The notes: generated by a model from the sequence alone, not told the origin. DNA of 8,951 nucleotides from Bacillota bacterium (GCA_023430975.1 JAEYYB010000141.1:1-8951), one strand, 5' to 3'. Positions 1 through 7,017 are shown, numbered from the stretch's first letter. Made by a program: numbers and translations.

Positions 1-26
1 AAAACCACATTCTTTTACCACAGGAG

Positions 27-119
27 TTTGCAAAGGTGAAATCTACTCTGAACGTTATCTTGTATTTGCAAAAGTAAATTCCACTTGAACAAAAATTGGG
101 GTGGATTTTACTTTTGCAA
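27..119. repeat. Repeat cluster resembling an IS21-like element end
   Basis: Two imperfect direct repeats lie at 27-53 and 65-90; both begin TTTGCAAA and end TGAAC or TTGAAC. An inverted copy lies at 101-119. Arms 66-84 and 101-119 pair at 18 of 19 positions around a 16-base spacer. Multiple terminal repeats with TGCA ends are characteristic of IS21-family elements, so this may be the edge of such an element lying to the left, or a collapsed remnant with both ends close together. No transposase is visible in the window to confirm it. The arms could also form an RNA hairpin. Confidence 0.5.
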
Positions 120-201
120 TTAAGTTATAAATTTATAATAAAATTCTTTAAAAATGTTTATATTGTTATATATTGTTACACCGTGTTATGATATAATGTT
201 T

Positions 202-231
202 TTGACATTAATAAACAAAATTCGATATTAT
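202..231 (+). promoter_or_regulatory. Candidate sigma-A promoter for the DUF4365 gene
   Basis: TTGACA at 202-207 is a perfect -35 box. TATTAT at 226-231 matches the -10 consensus at five of six bases, with an 18-base spacer. Transcription would start near 238, giving a leader of about 70 bases. TGTTA words recur between about 164 and 188, just upstream. The region is very AT-rich, so chance matches are possible. Confidence 0.4.
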
Positions 232-306
232 ATACAAACATTGATAATAGTAAATTTATATAAAATTATAAAAGCTTTATAAGGTAGCGTAAGGGGTAAT
301 ATAATT

Positions 307-1284
307 GTGAGTTATGGAAAGCAAAGGTCAATAAACCAGGTTACTGAAGACATCTCAATAAAAATATTGGAGAAACAAATCCCTAATCAATGGGTAATTA
401 GAAGATCTAGTCCAGATTATGGATTAGACCTATGTGTTGAATTATTTGAACCCTATAAAGATAATTACATTACTACTGGAGAACATATATATTTTCAAGT
501 CAAAGGCACCAAAAATCTCAAAATTGGAAAACTAAAGATATTTGAGCGATATAATGTTGAAAAAGAATATAAAATTGGTACAGGATTTAAGACAATTGAA
601 GTTGTGAAATTTCCAATAGAAACATCATTATTAGCTACTGTTGAAAAAATGGGAAGTGCAGTTTCTGTGCTTTTAGCAATTGTAGATATTAATACTGAAA
701 CTACTTATTTTCTTTGCTTAAATGATTACATTGAAAAAGTAATAGTACCTGATAATCCTAATTACAAGGAACAAGCATCTATAACGTTAAACATACCTAA
801 AAACAATATTCTAAATTGTGATTCTGGGTTAGCATCTGTAAAATGGTATTCAAAACGTGCGAAGCTATTCTCATTATTCAGCAAAATATCATATCAAAAT
901 AGCGAATTACTATATATTGAAAATAAAATTCTGTATGACAGAACTCAACATTTCCTGAAAATAATAAGAAGACATGATGCTTGGAGTGCATCTTGCTATT
1001 TTGGAGCAATGATGGTAGTTCAAGAGGAAATTGATTATTTCATTATAAATGGAATTACTAAAGATGCAAAAAATGTAATAGAGTCGTATAGTAAAATGGG
1101 CGAAGATATACAAGCAGAAATGTGGGAAACACCATATTCGAGCGGATTAGAATCTTTTGAAGAATCTCAAAAGATGATTGGAATACGTACGTTATGGAAC
1201 AAATTAAACTATATGGGGCATTTATTTGAAGATGTGGCAAAAGAATGGCTCTTGCCAACATACTTAGGTATAGAAACTAGCTAA
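307..1284 (+). CDS. DUF4365 domain protein, PD-(D/E)XK nuclease-like
   Basis: The protein has 325 residues. The GTG start at 307 is supported by AAGGGG at 291-296. Residues 1 to about 120 match my recollection of DUF4365: an N-terminal helix, then SSPDYGLDLCVEL (residues 34-46, with D37, D41 and E45), then IYFQVKGT (61-68). The acidic residue followed by QxK (Q64, K66) fits the D...(E/Q)xK core of PD-(D/E)XK nucleases. Residues from about 200 to 325 are helical-looking and aromatic-rich and I do not recognise them. DUF4365 proteins are often found in defence islands and mobile elements, either alone or fused to other domains. Here the gene is on the same strand as the phosphoesterase-ATPase operon but is separated by 334 bases and probably has its own promoter. 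Whether it belongs to that system is unknown. Catalytic activity is inferred from the motif only. Confidence 0.75.
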   Translation: MSYGKQRSINQVTEDISIKILEKQIPNQWVIRRSSPDYGLDLCVELFEPYKDNYITTGEHIYFQVKGTKNLKIGKLKIFERYNVEKEYKIGTGFKTIEVVKFPIETSLLATVEKMGSAVSVLLAIVDINTETTYFLCLNDYIEKVIVPDNPNYKEQASITLNIPKNNILNCDSGLASVKWYSKRAKLFSLFSKISYQNSELLYIENKILYDRTQHFLKIIRRHDAWSASCYFGAMMVVQEEIDYFIINGITKDAKNVIESYSKMGEDIQAEMWETPYSSGLESFEESQKMIGIRTLWNKLNYMGHLFEDVAKEWLLPTYLGIETS

Positions 1285-1618
1285 GATTTGGGTTATTAAG
1301 CATATCTGTTTATTGAATACCTAATATACATATGTATATAATTGGTGAGAAAAATGAATTATATGTTAGAATAATACAAGATGTGAAGCTTGGGTATTAA
1401 TAGCATTGCAAAAGTCAGAATTCGGCTAATAATTTATATATGGAAAACAATACAAGTCTAATGGAAGTCTGTTTTAGGAGTTATGATTATTTAATAATTT
1501 AAATTGTATAAAATAATCACTAATAATTTTTTGTCATAGAGTATAGTATGAAATTTGAATAACAAAAATGGAAATACTGTTTTTTAAAAAATTAAGTATT
1601 ATGGGGGCAAATAATTTG
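1285..1618. other. Intergenic region before the three-gene operon
   Basis: This stretch of about 334 bases is AT-rich and has no convincing gene. It contains a perfect 16-bp palindrome at 1324-1339 (ATATACATATGTATAT), which is simple enough to be chance but could be an operator. TTGCAAAAGT at 1406-1415 is identical to ten bases of the left-edge repeat at 66-75. The operon promoter should lie here. TATAAA (1507-1512), TTGTCA (1531-1536) and TATAGT (1542-1547) are present but do not form a well-spaced pair, so no promoter is called. Confidence 0.4.
1603..1607 (+). promoter_or_regulatory. Ribosome binding site that decides the phosphoesterase start
   Basis: GGGGG lies 11 bases before the ATG at 1619. 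The in-frame ATG at 1568 has no purine-rich site upstream, and the ATG at 1601 lies directly against this G run. The start at 1619 also places the conserved SDIHFG motif at the usual distance from the N-terminus. Confidence 0.5.
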
Positions 1619-2830
1619 ATGACTAATATTGCACTAATTAGTGATATTCATTTTGGAAAGTTTTCCAGAACTAATGAATTTTCAGTTCCTGGGGAACCAA
1701 TCCAGGATGAAAATAAAGGTTCCATATCATTAAAAGATAGTTTGATAAGTGTACTAATTGATAATCATGTTCAATATTTGTTCGTTGCTGGTGATTTAAC
1801 CTCGTTAGGAAGTCCACATGAATTTTATTATTGTCAAAAAGAAATTATTACAATAGCAGAAAAAGCAAAAATCCCGAAAAATAATATAATTATTGGATTG
1901 GGTAATCATGATATTGATTGGAAAATATCAAAGCTATGTGAAGAATACAGTAAATTGGATGGCACAGTCTTTCCGTTTGATCTTGTAAAAGAAAAATATC
2001 AACTAATTGCAGCTAGGGCTTCGATGCACAATATGCCAGAAATTTTACAACCAAATAACGTTGGACCTGCTCCATATTCAGGAATTATCGAGAATGATAA
2101 TTTCGTTTCATTCGTATTAAATTCTGGATGGTTTTGTACATATAATGATAAATACCCCCATGGAAAGCTTTCACAAGATCAGTTGGATTGGTTTCAATCT
2201 AGTGCCAAAAAGTTCAAAGATGATAATAGATGGAAGATTGTGTTAATGCATCACCACCCTTTTAATTATCCTTTTCCTACGTTAGAATCTGATATTTCAA
2301 CACTTGAGGAAGGTAGCAAATTTCTAGAAATAGCTGGCGAAAATGGAATAAATTTAGTGTTGCATGGACATCGTCATCATCCTAAAGCAAAAACAATCAT
2401 TGAAACTGGGTGGCTTGCACCTATTACATTTATTTGTGCAGGTAGCTTGTCAGTAAATTCTCATCATAGAAGTTTTGGACAAATCCCCAATGTATTTCAT
2501 ATAGTAAACTTATTGGACACTCCAGGTGATTTAATACTTAAGAATTTTCAGTATACTTCTGCTGATGGTTGGATTCCATTGGATAAAAATCAATCAGCAA
2601 CACCTATTGATCCTATCATGTGCCTTGGAAAAGTTTTTAATATAAGAGAGATTAATGATGCATTATTGAAATTGGAACAGAATAAAATACTTAAATGGGA
2701 TGAGTTACCCGAACCTTTGCGTTTTTTAAATTATAATGAGTTAAATAGTAAGATACGTGCTTTTTACTCAAATACTCATTGTGTAATAGGTGAATTCCCA
2801 AAAAATGTATATATAACAAGAGAGGGTTGA
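1619..2830 (+). CDS. Calcineurin-like metallophosphoesterase
   Basis: From the ATG at 1619 the protein has 403 residues; an upstream in-frame ATG at 1568 would give 420. All core motifs of a two-metal phosphoesterase are visible: SDIHFG (D9, H11), AGDLTS (D59), GLGNHDID (N96, H97), LMHHHP (H211-H213) and LHGHRHH (H251, H253). The active site therefore looks intact. The first two-thirds is the catalytic domain. The last roughly 110 residues carry no motif I know and may contact partners. Family members hydrolyse phosphodiesters or phosphomonoesters in nucleic acids, cyclic nucleotides or small molecules; the substrate here is unknown. There is no signal peptide or membrane segment, so it is cytoplasmic. 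The stop lies four bases before the ATPase start, indicating co-translation. As the only clear hydrolase of the operon besides the ATPase, it is the likeliest effector. It is not a recognisable SbcD, because the partner has no Rad50/SbcC coiled coil. Confidence 0.88.
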   Translation: MTNIALISDIHFGKFSRTNEFSVPGEPIQDENKGSISLKDSLISVLIDNHVQYLFVAGDLTSLGSPHEFYYCQKEIITIAEKAKIPKNNIIIGLGNHDIDWKISKLCEEYSKLDGTVFPFDLVKEKYQLIAARASMHNMPEILQPNNVGPAPYSGIIENDNFVSFVLNSGWFCTYNDKYPHGKLSQDQLDWFQSSAKKFKDDNRWKIVLMHHHPFNYPFPTLESDISTLEEGSKFLEIAGENGINLVLHGHRHHPKAKTIIETGWLAPITFICAGSLSVNSHHRSFGQIPNVFHIVNLLDTPGDLILKNFQYTSADGWIPLDKNQSATPIDPIMCLGKVFNIREINDALLKLEQNKILKWDELPEPLRFLNYNELNSKIRAFYSNTHCVIGEFPKNVYITREG

Positions 2831-2834
2831 TTCA

Positions 2835-4619
2835 ATGAAAAGAGTCTCGGATATGGTTAATAATTATAATGGTGAAAATCCTTTCAATGATAGTCAGTCA
2901 CGTAATTTCTCTGATGATAAAGTTATTAATGAATTTTATCCGACGTCAATTTTTTGGTCGTTATTTAATGATCAACATGAAATTTTATTGGGAACTCGTG
3001 GCAGCGGAAAAACTTTTCTCTTAAAAATGATGCGATATTCAATGCTCAAAAAGATCTCCGATCCTCGAGCACAAAAAATTGTTGAGGAAAAAAACTTCAT
3101 TGCTTTATATGTCCCAATGAATATGGAATTTGTAGGTTCTTTTTCATATCGAGATATACCAGAAGATTATCAAATACCATTTTTTCAGTTTTCTTTTAAT
3201 TGTTTATTAGCTGAATCACTAATTACTGAACTTTTATCAATATTAGATGAGGACAAAGATGATTTAGAGCGTTTCAGAAAAAATAACCAGCTTGCAAAAA
3301 GCATAAATATAATTTGGTTCAATGATCAATCTAAAATTACTGATATGTCTACCTTAGCAATAAAAGTACGAACTTTATTTTATACTCATGATGTTAAAAA
3401 TGGCTTGGAATCTGTACCTCCCGTTTTTACTAAGAATATTGGTTCTTCTTTACAATCCATTATAGAAGTTATTCGAAAAATATTAAATTTTCATGGAGAG
3501 CCTACTTGGATTATTTGTGTTGATGAAGCTGAATTTTTAAAGACGCCTTTGCAGAGGTGTATTAATACAGTTTTTCGTTCCGATTCGAAACGATTAGTCC
3601 TAAAAGTTGCTACTTTGCCATTTTATCACAAGACTTACAAAACGTTGGATGATGATATTTCAGTTGCAGTAGGAAATGATTTTAACTTTAGATTCATTGA
3701 CATGAAATTTGACAGTGAGGATTTTATACAAGTTACAAATAATCTTTGTAAACGTCGTCTTAAAAGATTAAATTCAGAGATAAATATAGAAAAACTTGAA
3801 GAATTTGTTGGTGTAATTGGAAAAGATGATCTTATAGATTACTATCGAGAAGAAGTGGGGCATGAGAAATCTTTTAGAGAAGTAATTGAAAATGAGATAA
3901 TCTCTGAATTTTCAACAGTAAGAAAACAGGGTGTAAAAGAATATGTTACATTAAGAAAGACAGTTTATGATAAGTTTGCTCCTATCTTTTTTGTTCGCAA
4001 GATGTATCAAATTTCTACAAAAGGCAATTCTGTACCAGGTTGGTATGCAGGAAGCTCAATAATACGTAAAATATCACAGGGAAATCCACGAAGATTTATC
4101 CAATTAATGAATGAACTTTTTGAAAAAGCGCGTACTACTTCATTGACACCAAAATCACAGCATGAAGTTATTCTAAAATATGCACGTACTCTTTGCGATT
4201 CTACACAGGCCCTTGAAATTCATGGTCCAGAAGCCAAAGATAATTTAGATCAGATTGCAGAATATCTAAAAGCGAAGGTTCATGATGGACCATTAATTTT
4301 TTCAGGTAACACCTTTTCACTTAGTTTTAATAATCAAGAATTAAAAAACAATGAAGATTGGATTAAACTCGCAGTTGCCTATTCAAGGCTAGTAGTTGAT
4401 GAAAATTCACTCTTATATGGCATAAGAAATGATACTAAATATGTCATTGGAAATATATATTCAGCAAAATATTGGATCCCAATGAGGGTGGGAAATTATC
4501 CGAAAATTAATTTATCTTTAAAGAATAAGTATTCATATCAAGTGGGAAGAATTAACTTGAAAGACCAAAATAAACAATTATCTATTTTTGACGAGGTTAA
4601 TGAAAATGATACTATTTGA
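2835..4619 (+). CDS. ORC/CDC6-type AAA+ ATPase
   Basis: The protein has 594 residues; the ATG at 2835 follows AGAGGG at 2821-2826 by eight bases. The Walker A loop is GTRGSGKT (53-60). Walker B is IICVDEAE (226-233; D230 and E231). A sensor-1-like strand, LKVATLP, lies at 256-262. GNPRRFIQL (416-424) matches the sensor-2 helix typical of Orc1/Cdc6 ATPases. The insertion between Walker A and B is long (about 165 residues). The C-terminal roughly 150 residues, with IYSAKYWIPMR near the end, may form the winged-helix-type domain of this class. Such proteins bind and hydrolyse ATP, often on DNA; bacterial members without a replication role occur in accessory and defence loci. The gene sits between the phosphoesterase (four-base gap) and the duplicated-domain protein (14-base overlap), so it is the central component of the operon. 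Function as a sensor switch or DNA-loading motor is inference. It is not a STAND ATPase or an SMC protein. Confidence 0.85.
   Translation: MKRVSDMVNNYNGENPFNDSQSRNFSDDKVINEFYPTSIFWSLFNDQHEILLGTRGSGKTFLLKMMRYSMLKKISDPRAQKIVEEKNFIALYVPMNMEFVGSFSYRDIPEDYQIPFFQFSFNCLLAESLITELLSILDEDKDDLERFRKNNQLAKSINIIWFNDQSKITDMSTLAIKVRTLFYTHDVKNGLESVPPVFTKNIGSSLQSIIEVIRKILNFHGEPTWIICVDEAEFLKTPLQRCINTVFRSDSKRLVLKVATLPFYHKTYKTLDDDISVAVGNDFNFRFIDMKFDSEDFIQVTNNLCKRRLKRLNSEINIEKLEEFVGVIGKDDLIDYYREEVGHEKSFREVIENEIISEFSTVRKQGVKEYVTLRKTVYDKFAPIFFVRKMYQISTKGNSVPGWYAGSSIIRKISQGNPRRFIQLMNELFEKARTTSLTPKSQHEVILKYARTLCDSTQALEIHGPEAKDNLDQIAEYLKAKVHDGPLIFSGNTFSLSFNNQELKNNEDWIKLAVAYSRLVVDENSLLYGIRNDTKYVIGNIYSAKYWIPMRVGNYPKINLSLKNKYSYQVGRINLKDQNKQLSIFDEVNENDTI
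4593..4596 (+). promoter_or_regulatory. Ribosome binding site inside the ATPase gene
   Basis: GAGG lies nine bases before the ATG at 4606 and within the last codons of the ATPase gene. The in-frame TTG at 4588 lies upstream of this site and the ATG at 4600 is only three bases from it, so 4606 is the preferred start. The arrangement favours translational coupling. Confidence 0.45.
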
Positions 4620-5556
4620 AAATATCGGTTATAAAGATGTAAAGATTAATAAAGATACCATATTTGTCACTGCAATTGGTTATGAGCACAGATCTTCTCA
4701 TTTATTTAACACTTATTACTCTAATTTGGAAAATAATAATGTTCTATATTTTGTTTTTGATGATTATAAAAAGTACCCTCATACCGTTTCTCAAGCTCAG
4801 AAAATGCAAGAATCTGGGTTTAAACCCAAAGTGGTAAAATATGAATCATATGATGAGGTTTTAAACGAAATTATTGAGTTCATAAAAATCAAAACTTCTG
4901 GAATGGCTTCAATAGAGATGCATATAGATTATTCTTCGATGCCAAGAAGTTGGTATTGTAGAATCCCTTTAGTAATATCAAAGTATCTTCGTAATAGCGA
5001 TATTGCATACTTTTGGTATGCAGAAGGAAAATATCCTGAAAGATATGAGGAATTTCCAAGTGCTGGTATAGACAATTTTTCATTCTTTTCCGGTAAACCT
5101 TCATTAAAGGCTAATAATAATAGAAGCCATATTCTAGGCCTTGGTTATGACACCATAAGAAGTCAGGCAATTTTAACTGTTGTCGATCCAAGTTATTTAG
5201 TTGCATGTTACTCTTTCCCGTCGTCACTTAGAGATGTGCAAGAAAATGTAAAAAAAGTAAATGAGCAAATTTTATCTCAAGCCTCTTTATCTCTTGCTTT
5301 TCATATCGATGATTTTTCTTTCATGGTTTCTAAACTTTGTGAAACAGCAAATGAACTGCTTATAAGAGGAGATATTATTTTTATACCCGATGGGCCGAAA
5401 CCGTTAATCTTAGCAATATCTTTAGTAACAGAACTTCTGCAAAAGGAAGGGATTACATGTATGCACGTGACAAGACATTGTACACATTATAGTCCAATTG
5501 ATGTAACTGCGACAGGAAATATTTATGGGTTTTTAATTAGGGGAAATATTGAATAA
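4606..5556 (+). CDS. Unrecognised protein with two Rossmann-like halves
   Basis: The protein has 316 residues from the ATG at 4606; a TTG at 4588 would add six. I do not recognise the family. The sequence reads as alternating strands and helices in two similar halves. Half one has a strand ending AIGYEHRSS (23-31), a strand NVLYFVFDD (45-53) and a strand leading into DYSSMPR (108-114) followed by a helix. Half two has GLGYDTIRS (178-186), a strand YLVACYSF (197-204) and a strand leading into PDGPKP (261-266) followed by a helix. The distance from the GY motif to the PR or PK motif is 88 residues in half one and 84 in half two, which supports an internal duplication. The GPKP turn before a helix recalls the GGTK-type ligand-binding turn of CARF/DUF1887 proteins, so a nucleotide-sensing role is conceivable but unproven. 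There is no membrane segment. The gene overlaps the ATPase gene by 14 bases and is the last of the operon. It could alternatively be an enzyme of unknown type. Confidence 0.7.
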   Translation: MILFENIGYKDVKINKDTIFVTAIGYEHRSSHLFNTYYSNLENNNVLYFVFDDYKKYPHTVSQAQKMQESGFKPKVVKYESYDEVLNEIIEFIKIKTSGMASIEMHIDYSSMPRSWYCRIPLVISKYLRNSDIAYFWYAEGKYPERYEEFPSAGIDNFSFFSGKPSLKANNNRSHILGLGYDTIRSQAILTVVDPSYLVACYSFPSSLRDVQENVKKVNEQILSQASLSLAFHIDDFSFMVSKLCETANELLIRGDIIFIPDGPKPLILAISLVTELLQKEGITCMHVTRHCTHYSPIDVTATGNIYGFLIRGNIE

Positions 5557-5576
5557 GTTATAAGATGCTTATTTTT
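5552..5576 (+). terminator. Weak candidate terminator of the three-gene operon
   Basis: AATAAG (5552-5557) can pair with CTTATT (5568-5573). An alternative stem pairs ATAAG (5560-5564) with CTTAT (5568-5572). The downstream arm runs into a short T tract on the plus strand. There are few GC pairs, so the hairpin is weak. It overlaps the stop codons of both converging genes. The minus strand shows no T run after the stem. Confidence 0.25.
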
Positions 5577-6378
5577 GTATTGGTAATGAACTAATTAATA
5601 GTTCTTCTTGCCTACCCCTTCGATCTATTCGACCAGAAATTGAACTATAACGATTAATGATCATTGTAAAAAAGCCATGCTCAGTATACATTTCATGCAA
5701 CAAATGATAATTTGCATTTGTTGCAAAAACTATCGCATTATTATCTCTTGCATAACATAAATCATTTAGAAGACGCTTTTGATCGACCCAAGTAAAGAGT
5801 TGCTCATTATATTTAATAAAACTATTTTGATTATGAGCTATCGTATATGGTGGGTCTACAAAAACAAGATCTCCAAATTTTGCTTGACGAATTATTGGGC
5901 TAAAATCACTAGCGATTAAATCTGTATTATGTAATATTTTAGAATACGAACCGAAATTATCCAAATCATATATGCAATTAGTTTTAGTACCGATAGGAAC
6001 ATTAAACATTCCATGACGATTTACTCTATACATCCCATTAAAACATGTCCTATTAAGATACAAAAATCTAGCTGCTTGTTCAATATTATTAACTGGAATA
6101 TCTCCTCTGATCTGATAATAATAATCAACATTATGATTCTTTTGGTGTTGTAAAAGCATTTCTTTTAAGTCCTGATGATTATCCCTCATAACAACATATA
6201 AATTTATTAATTCAGGATTGATGTCAGAAATAATCGCATTATTTGGCATCAAACAAAAAAATACAGAACCACCACCCACAAATGGTTCAATATATCTATT
6301 ATATTTGCTAGGGAAAATTTTATTGTACTTAGAAATAAACCAACGCTTACCACCTGGCCATTTCAAAAAAGAATTCAT
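5569..6378 (-). CDS. D12-class adenine-specific DNA methyltransferase
   Basis: The protein has 269 residues, a normal length for Dam/DpnM-like enzymes. WPGGKR (7-12) and EPFVGGGSVF (31-40) form the AdoMet-binding region (motif I, FVGGG). FLYLNRTCFNGMYRVN (105-120) followed by GMFNVPIG (123-130) matches the conserved DNA-binding part of this family. VDPPY (174-178) is catalytic motif IV. The gene looks intact. It should transfer a methyl group from S-adenosylmethionine to the N6 of adenine in a short target. GATC is common for relatives but cannot be read from the sequence. A weak GGTG site lies about eight bases before the ATG. It converges on the three-gene operon with a 12-base gap. No restriction endonuclease is visible beside it, so it may be an orphan regulator or anti-restriction enzyme, half of a lost restriction-modification pair, or self-protection for the neighbouring system or the DUF4365 protein. 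Those roles are inference. Confidence 0.93.
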   Translation of the reverse strand: MNSFLKWPGGKRWFISKYNKIFPSKYNRYIEPFVGGGSVFFCLMPNNAIISDINPELINLYVVMRDNHQDLKEMLLQHQKNHNVDYYYQIRGDIPVNNIEQAARFLYLNRTCFNGMYRVNRHGMFNVPIGTKTNCIYDLDNFGSYSKILHNTDLIASDFSPIIRQAKFGDLVFVDPPYTIAHNQNSFIKYNEQLFTWVDQKRLLNDLCYARDNNAIVFATNANYHLLHEMYTEHGFFTMIINRYSSISGRIDRRGRQEELLISSLPIQK

Positions 6379-6460
6379 GTTTAATCACCATTTCACCATT
6401 ATTTGCCTTTTTAGAGTTTTTCAATCTAGAAATCACCTTAATATGACAATTTTCGCTTTT

Positions 6461-6469
6461 ATTATAACA
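6461..6469 (-). promoter_or_regulatory. Extended -10 promoter for the methyltransferase gene
   Basis: Read on the minus strand the sequence is TGTTATAAT, a perfect TATAAT box with the TGn extension. There is no good -35 box (ATGTTA at 17-base spacing), which fits an extended -10 promoter. The leader would be about 75 bases to the methyltransferase ATG. Confidence 0.45.
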
Positions 6470-6563
6470 TAAAATATTATGAATAACATTCTTTTCTACA
6501 AAGTTTTGTGTTTTAAAGGAATATACTTATCCGAAACAGAATTGTACCTGATATCTCAGGCTT

Positions 6564-6601
6564 TGCAAAATTGAATTTGAGTTGACGGTTAAACTTTTGC
6601 A
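6564..6601. repeat. Inverted TGCAAAA repeat, possible element end
   Basis: TGCAAAA at 6564-6570 faces its inverted copy TTTTGCA at 6595-6601. The right copy, read on the minus strand, is TGCAAAAGTT and shares TGCAAAAGT with the left-edge repeat at 67-75. It may be the remnant of a second IS21-like end. The match is short, so the assignment is tentative. Confidence 0.35.
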
Positions 6602-6822
6602 CTCCATTTTCATCATTGAATCTTTGAAGAATCCGCCATTTTATTACTTGTTATCTTATGTAGATGTAACTTGAACTCTAAGGGTTCTAAATCGAACTCA
6701 GAGATAAAAATTAGAACATTATGAAAGACTCTATCAAGAGCCAATCTGGAATTACTGATTATACAAAACTTGTTTTTGCCGGTGCGGTTACTACGAAGGT
6801 TCTTTAACAAATTACTTACAGT

Positions 6823-6869
6823 GCAGGAAAGGAATACAATAAAATTTATTAATTGTATTCCTTTCCTGC
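6823..6869. repeat. Perfect 18-bp inverted repeat
   Basis: The left arm at 6823-6840 (GCAGGAAAGGAATACAAT) is exactly complementary to 6852-6869, with an 11-base AT-only loop. No T tract follows on the plus strand, so it does not look like an ordinary terminator. It could be the hairpin of a small palindromic element, a recombination or protein-binding site, or a structured RNA element. No function can be assigned. Confidence 0.75.
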
Positions 6870-6903
6870 TCTGCCTCTGCAAGTTACTTCGAAGACACTT
6901 CGC

Positions 6904-7017
6904 AAGATGCTTTAAAGCCATTTGCGAAGATTCTTTAAGTATGGCTTCGTCAGCATTTCTAAAGAATGGGGTCAAAAGACCCGGGATTCCACTTCGCGAG
7001 TAGCTTTAAAGCATCTT
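6904..7017. repeat. GCTTTAAAGC repeats in inverted and direct arrangement
   Basis: AAGATGCTTTAAAGC at 6904-6918 is exactly repeated in inverted orientation at 7003-7017. Each arm contains the palindrome GCTTTAAAGC (6909-6918 and 7003-7012). Read on the minus strand, each palindrome is followed by five variable bases and GCGAAGTG, so the units also form direct repeats. CTTCG and GCGAAG words recur between the arms. This looks like a small repeat family or a decayed repetitive coding sequence. Confidence 0.6.

Noticed and set aside
27..119. Repeats as a CRISPR array
   Set aside because: There are only three imperfect copies, one inverted, with irregular spacing; this fits element ends and not CRISPR.
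910..1261. Two open frames of 67 codons on the minus strand inside the DUF4365 gene
   Set aside because: They lie antisense to a well-supported gene, have no convincing ribosome binding site and have low-complexity composition.
1354..1374. Six-codon frame MNYMLE after GGTGAG, possible leader peptide
   Set aside because: Too short, with no regulatory hairpin pair downstream; indistinguishable from chance.
1619..4619. Interpretation of the phosphoesterase and ATPase as an SbcCD/Mre11-Rad50 pair
   Set aside because: The ATPase has no long coiled coil or split ABC domains, and its sensor-2 GNPRR motif points to the AAA+ Orc1/Cdc6 type.
4889..5104. 71-codon minus-strand frame inside the third operon gene
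   Set aside because: It is antisense to the operon gene, with no recognisable domain or start signal.
6218..6472. 84-codon plus-strand frame over the methyltransferase start
   Set aside because: It is antisense to conserved methyltransferase motifs and to its promoter region.
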